Below, one piece after another: positions 32,900 to 45,864 of a stretch of DNA of 64,000 nucleotides (position 1 is its first letter; each line of letters starts with the position of its first letter). The position numbers and the translations under genes were made by a program. The stretch covers positions 22,968,092 through 23,032,091 of the forward strand of contig CM055611.1 of NCBI GenBank assembly GCA_029379385.1. Reading direction: 5' to 3'. The notes under the pieces are model-generated. The model saw only the letters and a program-made list of their open reading frames with translations, was not told the DNA's origin and did not search any database. The stretch is from Quillaja saponaria. Its lineage: Eukaryota; Streptophyta; Magnoliopsida; Fabales; Quillajaceae.

Positions 32900-35312
32900 C
32901 AATTGTAATCCCTCATTATTGTATTATACTGTACACCGTTTGGCTTCACTTGCCTCTTCCTAATGTTGAAAATTTAGTCTATCAAAAAAGGAAAAAGATG
33001 TTGAAATTTTCTTTTTAATTATGAGTAATTATGTAACCATCAATTTGCAATTAAATAATTAACCACAGTGATACTTTTTTTTTTTTTCATATAATTTACT
33101 TTGTTAATGTTGCTCTGAAAATTGAAGACTTTTCCCATATTACTTCATATAGAAGTTATTGAGTTCAAAGCCTCAATTTTTTTTTTCTTTCTAAAAATTC
33201 ACTATTCTTAAAAACTTCACATTAGTTTCCATAAAAAAATTCTTGTAAGAAAATAAATAAATTATTGATCAATCTAATATATATATATATATATATATTT
33301 CATTTGTTAAATTATGAAATAACTCATGGGTGTTAAAAGAGCTAGGATTATGGTTATTAATTTGTATCTAACTTGAAAAAACAACACAACTTTGAGAAGA
33401 GTGAGAAAGCTATGGATGGGATTTCTTTTACCAAGAGATTTGCTGTAACTTTTGTCTTGAAAATTACCATGATTGTTGCAATCCAAGTTGAAAATCAACG
33501 TTCTCATTCTTCTTCTTCTTCCTCACTCCCTTTCCATTCCACGCATTTTTTGTTGAGCTTCTGTTTTCAACAAGCCTGGTGAATTTGGTGAAGTTGATCT
33601 TACAAATTCTCTATATACAAGGTTTGAGTGGTGGAATTATAAACAATATTTCATGACATGAGTTTTTGAAATTCTTACAACGATTTTATTTTTCATGATT
33701 TTAATACTAGAAAGCATCGAAGTTTCAGATAAGTATATTGCAATGTGCATGTTGAAGTGTACTTATAGTGATTTGTTGTATGTGATATTCATCATGTGGG
33801 CAGATATGGACAAAATGAGAGAGTTTATATATGGAAGCCTGCTTCAACGATTGCACAGATTATTAATTTGCCATGTTCGATTAATACTTTTTATACAAAT
33901 CATTGGATTAATATTACTATAAAGAATTTGTTGTAATTATTTTACAATATTCAAAGAAAATGTAGAAGTATCAAAAAAAAAATATATATATATATATAAA
34001 TAGATATACACAATTATCCTAAAGCTATATGAAGAATATATTGTTTCCATGAATTTGTTAATGGAAGATTAATTAATCTGTACACAAAATTGGAGAAGCT
34101 GACCATTTGATAGATGCAAGTTACCTAATGCAGTGTTCAATGTTGAAGAGAGGAAGGACCTAATCAAATGCTTGCTTGTTCCTCTATCTCCAATAACTCC
34201 ACTTCTTGCAATGATTAAAAGAATTCGTTATTTTTTTCTGAAAAAAAGGTTATCATCGGTATAAACTCATATTCTCTCTCAAAATTAAATAATCACTTTT
34301 AAATTAACAAATTAAGAAACATCGATATTTTTTTTTTTTAAGTTTTGAGCTCTCATAAATCAGTTATCAGTGGATGATGGTGAAAAAGGAGAGTAACAAA
34401 CAACATCACGAAAATCAGGACAATTAATGGCATCATTCGATTGGGCATAATTTATTACAAGCATACTCAATGCCACTATTATCATCATCAATAGTTTCTT
34501 GTCTAATTTGATTTTTGTACAAGTCTCTTTGTTGGTTGTCTATCATGACATTCTATTTTGGAGGGGGAGTAAATTTTAGAATGTAATTTCTATGCAAGTC
34601 TCCTTGTCATAACACATTGAATGTAATAATTCACACCAGACTGGCAGACCGACATCTAACAGATACAACCAAGAAGCACTTTAATGGGCCCGTCGTCCTG
34701 GCCTCAAAGGCATGAATTTCTCTCTTCTCTCTTTCTCTCTCTTTTTCTCATCAAATCATTTTGCTATTTGCCTTGAGCCCTTCTCTGCAGTAGACAACAA
34801 AGGAATTTGGAATTGAAGTTTAGTGGGAGCATGATACAACGTGAAATGTGACAGAAATCCTGTATCTAGTAGCAAGGTTCTTCCCCCTTTCCTTAACTGC
34901 TGGCTCCCCTATGGAGCCACTGTTGCTTACAAAAATCTTAAACTTAATAGATACTGCATTGCAATTCGATTTCAACTCAAGCTGGCTTCATATAGTACTG
35001 CTTAAGTTAATGAGGAGAGGTGAAATTTTGGGTTTTAGGGTGGGTTGGGTCATGGGTGCTTAGGACCTTTACGTGTGAGAGGAAGATAGTAGTCTAGGTT
35101 TGCTTGGGCAGATCAGTATGTATGTTTCAGTGTGAATTCTGACAAAGGGCCTGCATTTTTATTTTTTTTTCTGAAGTTGGTTCCTTTTTATCAAATCACT
35201 TGTGCTGAAACCCAGACGGCATTCTGGGGTTTGTAAATTGATGAGTTCTACTGCTGCTATTACTTCGGGAGTTGGGTTTTGTTATAGAAAGGACGAATCG
35301 ATATAATTTTTG
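32900..35312. other. Intergenic DNA
   Basis: Contains (AT)n at 33279-33298 and a weak small ORF at 33695-33922 with CMLKC. Neither it nor the serine-rich ORF at 33413-33582 could be supported as a gene. The last few hundred bases are the 5' region of the racemase gene. Confidence 0.4.
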
Positions 35313-35456
35313 ATGCTGTACAAATTTTCTTCGAAAACTCTTTTACAGGTAAATTACAGTTGCAAGGTTCTCAGATGCAAAATTTTACGTACATTGCTGT
35401 TAATTGGCTGTAGAATATCGTGTGTAACCATTCATTCGTTTGTTTTGAAAAGGGAC

Positions 35457-36612
35457 ATGTTCGATGCAAGCTTCAGAATGCCTTTCTACACTTTGAATTG
35501 TCATTTGCATATGATATGTTATGTGAATGCACCTAGAAACCTGTATAAGATAAGGTCCAGTCCAGTCCAAGCTATACCTAAATCCTTGGTTCTTGTAAAC
35601 AAATATGAAAGTGGGAGATTTCCTGAATTTAAGATGCAGTTTGGTTCCAATACCGATTCAACAAGGGGTGATTCTGCTAATTTTTTGTTTGATCAAGTGA
35701 ATTCTGTGGGTATAATTGGAGGGATATCTGTTTATTCCACCCTGAATTTTTTGAGAAAACTTGTAAAGTTGAGTTCAAAAGATGGAAAAAACCCATTTCC
35801 TTTTGTACTTTGCTCTGATCCTATATTAAATGAGGAGCTTTTGTCCTTTGGAAGAAGTTCTTCTCTTTCTCTTGGTAGTAAAGGGAAACACGTACAGTCA
35901 AATTTCTCCCAAATTGTGCAGAATCTGCGGAATAAAAGGGTTTTTCTTGAGAATTCCGGAGCCCGTTGCATAGTGATGCCTTGTCACATTTCACATTCTT
36001 GGCATGATGAGGTTTCCAAAGGTTGTTCCGTTCCTTTTCTTCACATGGGGGAGTGTGTTGCCAGGGAGCTGAAGGAAGCCAAATTGAAGCCACTTGAAGC
36101 TGGAAGTCCTTTACGGATTGGAGTTCTTGCAACCAATGCAACTCTAGATGCTGGTTTTTATCAGGAGAAACTCCAGAATGAGGTTTTCTTTCCTCTGAAT
36201 TATGTCTTATTATCGTTTCAGATAATCTTTCGTTCAACCACAGTTGCATCTAATTACCAATTTTAGTTTAATGTCTGAACGTGTTAATGGTTGACTATAA
36301 ATCTTCTTTGCTTATGTGCAGGGGTTTGAGGTCTTGCTGCCAGATAGAGCAACTATGGAACACACAATGATTCCTGCTATCGATGCTTTAAACAGCAAGG
36401 ACATAGAAGGGGCCCGGAATCTGATAAGAATAGCTCTTCAAGTTCTTTTGGTGAGGGCAGTGAATTCTGTCATCCTTGCTTCGGATGATATGTGGGATCT
36501 CTTGTCCCAGGATGATCCCCTTCTTAAAAAATGCATTGATCCCATGGATGCACTGGCGCGTTCAACTATCAAATGGTTAAAATCTGCTGGAAAAGGTGTA
36601 TTAGAACATTGA
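35457..36612 (+). CDS. Asp/Glu racemase family protein, plant type
   Basis: Exons 35457-36182 and 36322-36612 give 338 residues from MFDASF; an in-frame ATG at 35313 would add 48 residues. The first 60 or so residues look like an organelle transit peptide. The racemase fold follows: VGIIGGISVYSTLNFLRKLV (substrate loop), CIVMPCHISHSW (first catalytic-type Cys), then RIGVLATNATLDAGFY and FEVLLPDRATMEH. Where bacterial enzymes have a second catalytic Cys (ILGCTE type), this protein reads VNSVILASDDMWDLL with no Cys, so racemase activity by the two-base mechanism is doubtful. It matches At1g15410 in type and position. Confidence 0.88.
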
Positions 36613-37248
36613 TAAGGTGATTGGTATGGTTCATCATGTATCTCAAATTTTTTTTTTTCCACAAAACATTGTTACCAATGAAAACCATCTATACTCTTAT
36701 TGAGCCTGTATATAATTGTTTCTTGATGATCAAAATTATCAAAATTTTATGTTTTCTATAACTAAAGGACCTTGTCAGTCTATTTGAACAAATTACTTGA
36801 TGATACGGAATCAGTTAGTCTTCTATTCAATGTCAAACTTTTGCAGTATAAAAAGTTCCAAGCATTTCTTTTGTAAATCAATCTTTTGCCAAATTTAAAG
36901 GTTTCTCATTTCAGTTTAGTTTTCACTTACCACTGCTTATCTCAAGAAGACAGAACCTATGCAATGGTTCACCAAACAGTGCTGGCCATGGGGGCTCTCC
37001 ACTTAGATTGATGTCTCTAGGAATCTGAATCAGACATAAAACCCTCTGCCATGCATGGTTCACAATTCTGCACATGTATGTAGATATGCAAGATAAAAAA
37101 AATAAAGGATCAGAAATTTAATTTGTTATATCCACTTGTTTGGAAAATTCCATTTTGAAACAGATTCGGCAACAAAATCAAAGGCTAAAAATGAAATCGT
37201 CCTAGAGTCAGATGGAAATGCTTTTCAAAGAAAGTAAAAGTAAATCAT
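36613..37248. other. Convergent 3' region of racemase and BADC genes
   Basis: 3' UTRs and spacer only; no further gene seen. Confidence 0.5.
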
Positions 37249-40200
37249 CTACTGAAGCTTCTTTATTCCGGGAAATGATGGTAGAACTGCAATAAGAGCA
37301 TCACCATATCCAACTGGGTCTGTTGAGGAAAGAGAGAGCAAATGAGGAGATATACACGTATAATATGTGAAATCAATACATGCCTAAGTTTAAAAGTAGC
37401 AATTATAAGTTGATTATACTAACCACCATCCTCTTGTAGTATCTTGATGATCTCTCCTGATACATCAGACTGGAAAGCAATAATGAAAGAAAACATTTCA
37501 AGGTTGACAAAGCCATAAATTCAATCATATACAACAAAATGGGCGGGAAGGAAGATAACGGGGTGGAAGGGAGAGGGAAATCATGAGCAACTGCTGTTTA
37601 AGTCATTGAACTCAACAAACAAAATAAGTAACCATTTCAACTCAAAGATCGAGAAACTCAAAGACACAAACCTCAATCGGCAGCTCACCGCCAAGCTGTT
37701 CAATATAGCAAACGACTTGGCCTTCTTTAACCACTTGCTTCTGTTAAATAGTAATACAAATGTTACTAGCCAGAGTTTGATATGTACTATAGCAGTAAAG
37801 AGCTTTATAAGTGTAACAGCATAATGGACTGAAGGTGCTTGGACCAGGTCAAACATCATTTGACAATAAAGCATAGATACCAAATTTTCCAAAATCACAT
37901 AAAATAACTAGTTAAGTCACTATGCTCTTAGATGTCTCTTTCTTCCTTTTGCAACTACAAGAGTACAAAATCGTTGCAAATTTTCTTGAAATAAAACCAT
38001 ATAAAGAAAAAAAATTAAATAAAAATTCCAGGGCTGAAAGCCTGAAACTGACAAGAGAATTTATTGCAAAACAAATCTTAGGACAGATGGGTTTCTCCCT
38101 GTTTATAATTATTAGTAAATGATATTTTGCTTGAAGAAATAAAAAGCCTTAACAACAGTACCTCTTTACAAGATGGGGGAGCACGCTTCCCCTTTATGGT
38201 TCGAGATCTTCTAAAGAAACCCACCTGCACTATGGTTTTAGAGTGCAGCTAGTATAAAATATAAAAGTATTTACAACTTTGAATCTTACCCTTGGAGAAT
38301 TAATTATCACCAAGCCTTCATCTGCAGCTTTATCTAGCAGTCTCTGAATCCCACCAGAAAAAGACATTGGCTTGGCAATGGCTAAAGATGATGTAGAATT
38401 TGACCCATTGGAATTAGGTGCTTCAGCTGTTGTATTTACACTACCAGAATCAGGAATCGGAGCAGGGGGAGGAATGGTTTTCTCAGCCAAATCCCTCGTT
38501 AGATGCAAGTGAAACCCACCAAACTAATAAGACCAAAGAAAAAAAGAGAGTTAAACCAGAAAGAGACAACATTTAAAACAGAACATAATCAACCCTTTTT
38601 GAAGGAGAGGAAAGAAAATGATAATTTGAATATATTCTTGAGATGTTAAATATAAAAATTCATGTCACAACTTTATTTGCTTACTTTCAACTCAAACTCA
38701 GCTATTGAACTTGTGTCACATACTTCTATTATAAGAGATTCCACCTGCAAAAAGATTTAAGTAAAATACTTGAAACTCTTGAAATGTCTGCCAGAACATA
38801 ATAAGCATCTCTTTTCCCATTAGTGCTTCCATTTATTAAAATAATCTGTTAATAATTTAAGAACATTCTTTCTATATGAGAATATACATAGCCAGTTATG
38901 TTAATTCAAGAATTACAATTGAAAAGAAGAAGAGCTTGATCAATATTACCATTTGGAATTGGTATTACCAGATTTCTTTAAAAGGCATACTATACAAAGA
39001 AAAATGATAAGAATAATTTCAAAGAATTCAATCAAACATACAGAAATGAACTCTGTTTTTGAGGCTTCAGATTAGCAAGTTTAGTTTAAGAGGTAGAGCA
39101 TCACACCAGCATGAGCTTGATTAATTTTAAGACAGAGTTCTACTAAAACAAGAATGTGTTTGTTACAATTATATTGGACACATAATTAAAAATGCAATAA
39201 GATAAAATTGTTTCCATGATATAAGGCTGGTGACTCAAGCCGACGAAGGTAAGCAGTTGGGAAAGACTAATTAACTACAAGAACCTATATTCCAGCTTGA
39301 GCAAGGCTCCTCATAGAATAATTGGAGGGAAACCGTTAGTCTAGCAGCAAGTGGACTCTGAGCTCATAGGAAGGTCAAGCTTTTGGGGTAATGTCTCTAA
39401 CCTTAACAAAACAAAAATGAAACACCATGCATATACTAGTTTTCAGGTAGTGATATATGGAATATAGCATAATAAAGTTATCGTATATCAGCATGTGGCA
39501 GCCAAAATATTAAAGAGAAGCAATAATAAATAGCCATGCACTAACCTCATTAAAATTAGGAATAAGCTTGATTGTCGAACCAGATGGCTTAATCTCTTCA
39601 GAACCATCTTCTAACCTTGTGACAGCTGTTACATCATGAAGTAAAGAGTGTGCTTAAAGGCAATTGTATAGTCTAGTTCACTTGAAAGCTTCATCTGTTT
39701 ATTTTCTGATTTGAAATTTTTGATTGGTTCTTATGCGCACATCTTTTGAGTTTTCCAATCAGATATAAGACCATGTTACTATTTCTTACAAAACTAGTCC
39801 TAACAGAATTAATACTGAAGTGAGAAAACTCGAGAACTATAAATTACAAGGCAGCTAGACATTATTAACTTTCATGGCTAATTCCAAGGTTCTTGACTGT
39901 AGTCACAATTCTCAAACTGTGTTAATAGATTACATATTAAACTAATTCAGTAATTCACATAAGAATTCCCGTGTTTATAAACTTCAGTAAATACAAAATT
40001 TGGGTAAAATGAGTTTCAGTTTGCTGACAGCAGAGATTTGTTAAAATCAAATTATGTATATATCCATTAGAGCAAAATCATTCATCAAATATCACTAGAA
40101 TTGTTTCCCAACAAGATTTGAGGAATTAGGCTGTCACAACAGAATTTCCCAAGAAAAATAATGTAACATTTAAAAGAAAGAAAAAGAACTCACACTGGGA

Positions 40201-41156
40201 TTCTATAGATGGGCTACAGCACACGGTAAAAAGTTTCTCTGATTGTCGTGATGTAACCAAACCTGGGCATTGTCGTGGCCTCCTACCTGTCCAACTTCTT
40301 ATGCTGCATAGTTGTAAAACACCAACTCTCTTTCTTCCTAATTCCAAGTTCAAGATTCTAATATTTGATGTCCCTAAGCTACCTGCAATAAATACTAGCA
40401 CGAGTTACTAAACTGTGCCATGAGAAGGTAGATCATTTACTCCCATCATTTGAAAGGTTAGGAATAGCAGATGATTCTTCAAGCATCAGTAAAACAGTAA
40501 ATACCAACTTTTAAGGAATAATCTATTTTTTGAAAACAGAAGATCTGAACATAATGTCTAGAACTATAAATATGATGGTACTTTCATTGTTATAGAAGTT
40601 TTAAACTCTGGATAGAATTATTAAGTATACTAATGATATTTTGAAAAATTCCACTTGATGTGTGTGATAGACTAGTCATTTGAAAAACTAGGCTCATGCA
40701 GCCATGCTATAATAAAAACTTAAAATCCTACATGCAACTATTAATTAGAGGAAACAAGTACGAAAAGAACTATGATGCTGACATATCATCGACCAAAGTT
40801 ATGGATTAAAATTTAAACAGAATAACCATAAGCAACAAGTTCAATAAAGTGGGTCACAAGGGAAGCTGCAAAAATAGACAGAGTCAGATTTTGCAAGGTT
40901 CCCAGCTTCACTGCCCATAATTCCATAGGACTAAGAAAACAAAAATCTCAGAATTCCTTATCTTCCCAAATCTCTTATGTAACAAAAATCATTAATTTTT
41001 ACCAAGTAATCATATTTCAATGTGATCAAAAGAAAGACAAAAAAAAAAAAGAACTCTCAGCGGTACAGAGGTTACTGTAATTAGATAATAAAAAATGCAA
41101 CTTTTTCTTGCATTTGATTGGGAAAGACATGAAGAAAGAGACTTACAAGTAGCCAT
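37249..41156 (-). CDS. BADC protein (biotin attachment domain-containing, non-biotinylated)
   Basis: Nine exons (41156-41147, 40382-40194, 39625-39546, 38744-38685, 38523-38290, 38224-38162, 37740-37672, 37469-37424, 37319-37249) join in frame to 273 residues. The first exon codes only MAT plus one base. A plastid transit peptide is followed by GSTIKLIPNFNEVESLIIEV, a Pro/Ser-rich linker (PPPAPIPDSG), and a biotinyl-like domain. The biotin site EAMKM of true BCCP is replaced by EQLGGELPIES, so the target Lys is missing. Known BADC1-3 replace BCCP in plastid acetyl-CoA carboxylase and lower fatty-acid synthesis; that role is inferred. By neighbourhood (RanBP2 zinc finger, LEA) it resembles BADC2/BADC3. 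Confidence 0.92.
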
Positions 41157-42717
41157 TGGAATCCTTGAGACTTGGGACCAGAGAGTCGCGCAAAGGGTTC
41201 TCTTGAAATCAAATCCTGATAGTTAAACTTTTATGAGAAACACAGAGACAGAAACCCAGAAAGTTTCTTATTTCATAATCCTACACCCCATAGAAAAAGA
41301 AGAAGTTCAGTGCAAGCTCGGCTCAGCACAGAAGAAACCAGAGTGAGAAACACGCGGAGGCTAAACCCCATGACAATTGAACATGCCAGGTTAAGGAAAA
41401 ATACAGTCATACAGCTGGACTTGAATTGGATTGGTTGGTCCCAATTACGGTTTGTTCTTTTCCGCCTAAGAAACAGGTCCATGTAACCATGTTGGTTTTT
41501 TCTTTTTCGACCTTTCAAGATTGACAATATTATACTTGTTCCCTTCTAAATTCAAACATTACATAAATGTCCTCATCTTTGTAAATGGGATTGGTTTGGG
41601 CCTTCCCCAGCTCTCTCACTCAATCTTCTATCCCACCATCTGGCTCATTCTTTTTATAGCCTGATGAAATGGGTTATGGGGACAAAATATAATTCAGGGT
41701 ATTGCTTAGACAAGAAGAAGGGATAAAATATAATTACCACCAATATTTATATTTATTGGGTTAAAATTTTTATGAACTTAAACTCGGTGTTCATATAAGT
41801 TGAACTACAATTGATTGACAAAGAAAAATATTGTCATTCTTATAATTAATGGGTTAATTCATATAACTACTTTTAATATTGTATAAATATAAATAGCACA
41901 ATAACCTAATTACTCCATCTTACCAAGAGGACATTTAGGGCCCCCAAATTGAAAGGCCATGTAACTGATTTATAAGCTATAAAGAAGACATTTGACTAAC
42001 ATTAAGGCAATAAATGAACATAAAGCTAGCTTGAAAGGAAGACAAGATCCTACCATAAAGCAGTTATAGAGACTGGGTTTATGGGGCAGCTTTTGATGCC
42101 ACAAAATATACATACACTTTTTAAAGGTATATTTGATCAGGTCAGTGAAGGGAATCCAATGTGATTAATAATTATAGTTTCAAATATGCTAATCAAACTA
42201 TTTTTAAGTAATACTGTTGGTTAAATTTTGACTAAATGTCAAAATTTTAGATTCAAACTATGGTGACTGAATTGTAGGTAAATTTAATCCTCTCAAATCA
42301 CTTCCCAAGCATTAATCCTCTCCATCTCTCTCAAAAAAATATAAAAAAATAAAACACTTCCAAGAGGACCAAGTTAGCCCACACATGTAGCTTGCCCTGC
42401 TTTTATAAGCAATTCAAGAACCTTATCTGTAGAAAAGTATCAGCAAGAAAATGACATTATACTCTTTGAACTTAAGAGGGAAAAGAAGATTATCTTTGCT
42501 TTTCTTCTTATTTCATCATCTTCTCTTTTAGTTTTCCTTTTCAGCTTTGAGTAATATATGGCTGGACACATGTATTTTTGCTGCACTATTGCACTCTGTT
42601 TTTATACCAACTCTGCTTTACTCAAAAATACATCCACTTAATAATATAAAATATTTTTCATGAATCTTCCCAAAAGTGAAGTATTTTCCTTAAATCTTAT
42701 TGTACTTTTTCTTTTGT
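41157..42717. other. Intergenic DNA upstream of BADC
   Basis: BADC promoter side, then AT-rich DNA. No further gene was supported. Confidence 0.4.
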
Positions 42718-43002
42718 ATGGAGTCAAACCTAAATCCTAATTCTGTAGGTTCCTTAGCAGGCTTGATTTTTGTTATGTTTTTGTTATACTTAACTTGGAT
42801 TGCTATCCGAGAAAAGCACCTTGGACCACTCCATAAGGACAACTTTCAATGTTACTGCACCCCATTACAATGGGGGAGAGAGACAGAAAGATGCAGAGAA
42901 AGAAGAAACATATTTTCCAAGTTAAAGCAAGTTGCTTATGCATATGAAAAAGAGAAGAGAATCATCTTCTATTTAAGAAAACCACTCACTACCATACAAT
43001 AA
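42718..43002 (+). CDS. Hypothetical small one-helix protein
   Basis: An ATG opens 94 codons: MESNLNPNSVGSLAGLIFVM with a single hydrophobic segment (about residues 11-30), then a soluble part with two close Cys (CYC) and a basic region. No family was recognised. Coding is plausible because the residues after the helix are charged and mixed, unlike most random frames in this AT-rich DNA. It could equally be chance or part of a longer spliced gene. Confidence 0.3.
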   Translation: MESNLNPNSVGSLAGLIFVMFLLYLTWIAIREKHLGPLHKDNFQCYCTPLQWGRETERCRERRNIFSKLKQVAYAYEKEKRIIFYLRKPLTTIQ

Positions 43003-43349
43003 ATAAAATTTCTCACACAAAATACAGAAGATAATTGTTTAAATATTTTAGGCACCAAAACAACATTGCTGTAGTTCTTATGGAAAGTCTCAAAATTTAA
43101 CAAAATCCCAAGGGATGTAGCTGGAGCAGCATATAGCCTTGAAACCCATATTTTCACCTCATGATTCTCAGCATCCCAAAGATAATATTGAATATTCAGT
43201 TATATGGTTCTCTTGCTTGGCTGCAATGCCTGCAAATGAAGCATCCAAAACTAATTATAGCAGTGTTAAAGCTTTATAATTTTGAATGAGAATGGGCAAA
43301 TGTAAAGGAAGTCACATACCCAAAATTGGATGTAAAATGTTATTACTTT

Positions 43350-44186
43350 CTAGTACATGTCCCTTGGAGCACTGCATTTAAAACACTCCATTCTGCTAGC
43401 AAAGTTGTGTTCATTACAACCTAACCTGTTCAAATAAAGGGCACAGAGTATTGATTATTACTAATAGTTGGCAACATAATATATTAGTACTCAAATCACT
43501 TTTCCTCCTAATTAAATTGGTAATCATAATATTAACTTTATGTTTTCACTCAAAACAAATGAGTAGACAGGAAGAGAAAGAAAGATTTACTTGAAACTTT
43601 GTAACTTGTAAAAGCAGTCAAAAGAAAGAGGAACATAATAATAAAGATAGCAATGCATGCCTATAATGCCTTAAATGTGTAATCTACTTATCATATATAT
43701 CCTCTAAAGAGCAGCCAAACACAAAAACAAAATTTGTCCCCTCATAAAGCAAGCAACCCTCCACATCATTGAAAATATAGATTAAACTGATCACCTGCTG
43801 CATATCCAATCACCAGATTTCCATCCGGGTCTGCCACCACCGCCGCCACCGTTTCCGCCACCAAAACCTCGTGAACGTGAGAGGTCACCGTTAAAGCCTC
43901 CAGCTATGTCATCCTTAAATGCACCACATTTGAAGCAGCTTGAACGGCTAGCAAAGTTATGGGTTCCACAGTTTCCAGCATTGCAGTACCAATCTCCGGG
44001 TCGGACATCTGACCCGCTCATGAACCCAAATGAGGATCCACTTCTTCCTCCTAAGCCACCAAAGTCACCTCTTATATCACCATACTTTGGATCACCACAA
44101 CGTTGGCAAGAGTCACGTCTCTGGAAATTCAGGTGCTGGCATGACCTGCAGTTCCAATCTCCTGGCCTGCTCATGTTTTCTGCCAT
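43350..44186 (-). CDS. RanBP2-type (RBZ) zinc-finger protein, three fingers
   Basis: Exons 44186-43795 and 43425-43350 give 155 residues. Three RanBP2/NZF zinc fingers follow each other: GDWNCRSCQHLNFQRRDSCQ..C, GDWYCNAGNCGTHNFASRSS C..C, and GDWICSRLGCNEHNFASRME C..C. The first is a classic W-x-C-x2-C...C-x2-C finger; the second and third have a four-residue spacing between the first cysteines. Gly-rich linkers with RGFGGGNGGGGGGRPG separate fingers 2 and 3. Related plant proteins (At3g15680, At5g25490) bind single-stranded RNA or are of unclear role. An intron interrupts the third finger. The next gene upstream, 3 kb away, is BRCC36. Confidence 0.92.
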
Positions 44187-45824
44187 GGTATACAAGTAGA
44201 TTAAAAACAAAATCCATCAAAAAGTTATAGTAGTACATTTTAATGTTATTAGAGTTCATGACATTGAGAACAACACTATCCTAACTGTCCCCTGTCTTCT
44301 TGGGTAGCTCAAATGATAATATATGTAAAATAAGACTATAGAGCTAGTTTTGTATTTAAGCCAACCAGTTGTTAATTTAACTGACAAAATCATCGGGTTT
44401 AAGTCTATGAAAGTTTCAATCCACAAAGATTGAAAGTTTATCCTCCACCCTCTTTTTCATACAACAGAATGTTTCTCCCCCTCGATCTTACACAAAAAAG
44501 AAAGTGGAGAATGCATATATAGGATAAGGATTCAAAGTAAATGAAGCATTGAAAACATGTTGAGCTAGGCAGACAAAAGAAATGAAAGATATATATGAAA
44601 TAAAGAACAAACCTCTAGATAATGTAATATCTTGAACTAACAGAAGGTTAAGAAGAGGAAGGAGCTTGGTAGTACTTAATTTGGTGAGGGAATGTGATGT
44701 AGGGGGATGGTTTATATACAAGCAAAGACCACAGAAAAAGAGAATAAATGGAGGGCTGTTTAGCACTTTTGAGTGGTTCTTCAACTAGCTAGCAACCTTG
44801 ATAAGTGGAATTAATCAGAAAAATCTAAAGGAGTATAAAAAGAGAAAAAGAAAGAAAAAAAAGAAAGAATATGTTCGGGCTGTGATTCCAAAAAGAGTAT
44901 ATTTTGAATTTTGAAATTACATACTCTGGCAGTAAGCTGCTACTTCTTTTAAGGTTTATTTCTAAAACTATTTCATGCAAGTTGTTTTTTTGACATAGTT
45001 TGGATTTGATTAGTTTTTTAATTCCCCTTGAATTTAATATCTTGAAATTAAAACATTCACATGATTCAAATTTTGATAAGCAACAAATACAAAAAAAGAA
45101 TGTATATGTCAAATAGTTATATTTATGATACCATTTATGTTTTAAAATTATCACGATTTTTATTTTATTTTTAATTTTTATAAATCAAGTAGTCAATTAG
45201 AGAGACCTTAAATCTGAAATTGGCACCAATTAAAACATGAAGGCTACAAATCAAACACAAATTGCCACCTCTATATATGTAATATCTAAGTGCTCAACAA
45301 TTCAAGACCCACAAAAAGAGTACAATAGATTCTGTAACCTAATAGCAAAGCAGGCATTGTTGTCCAAAGATCTTAAAAAACAAGTGAACCATAAACCCTA
45401 ACTAGAAAGGCCTTTTGACCATGCCATGGTGTATGATGCAAGTTCGAATTGCTAGTCCCCACAAGCTGGCAACCAGAATTAATGTTATACAGCATATAAC
45501 AATCAAATTAAGGGGAAAAAGAAGAAGAGCAACATGGCTGTGTGTTATTGGACAATATGGAATCCTAATCAGTATTTGTTTCCATGTAATGAATATTCAT
45601 AACATGCATAAAAATTAAAGATCCATGTCTCTTTCACTGAACACTTTGGGAATCAAACAAAATTGACAGTCAAAATACATGTTTGGATTACTGCATTCAC
45701 GAATTTGAATATTCTTTTATTTCTCATTTAAATTCCACTATGAAATAGAATTAAAAAAAAAGATCTAATGGTATTACCGGAAGTGAATAAACTCTGGAGT
45801 TTATTTGACACATTGCATAAACAA

Positions 45825-45864
<40 letters not shown>

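Noticed and set aside
33695..33922. Possible additional Cys-rich peptide (CMLKC motif)
   Set aside because: Only two cysteines in x3 spacing, no leader of the cluster type, and the rest is AT-driven hydrophobic sequence.
35732..36249. Minus-strand ORFs of 79 and 142 codons over the racemase gene
   Set aside because: Shadows of the plus-strand racemase frame; no family resemblance.
44825..45154. 109-codon minus-strand ORF rich in Phe and Leu
   Set aside because: Low-complexity AT-rich translation with no coding features.
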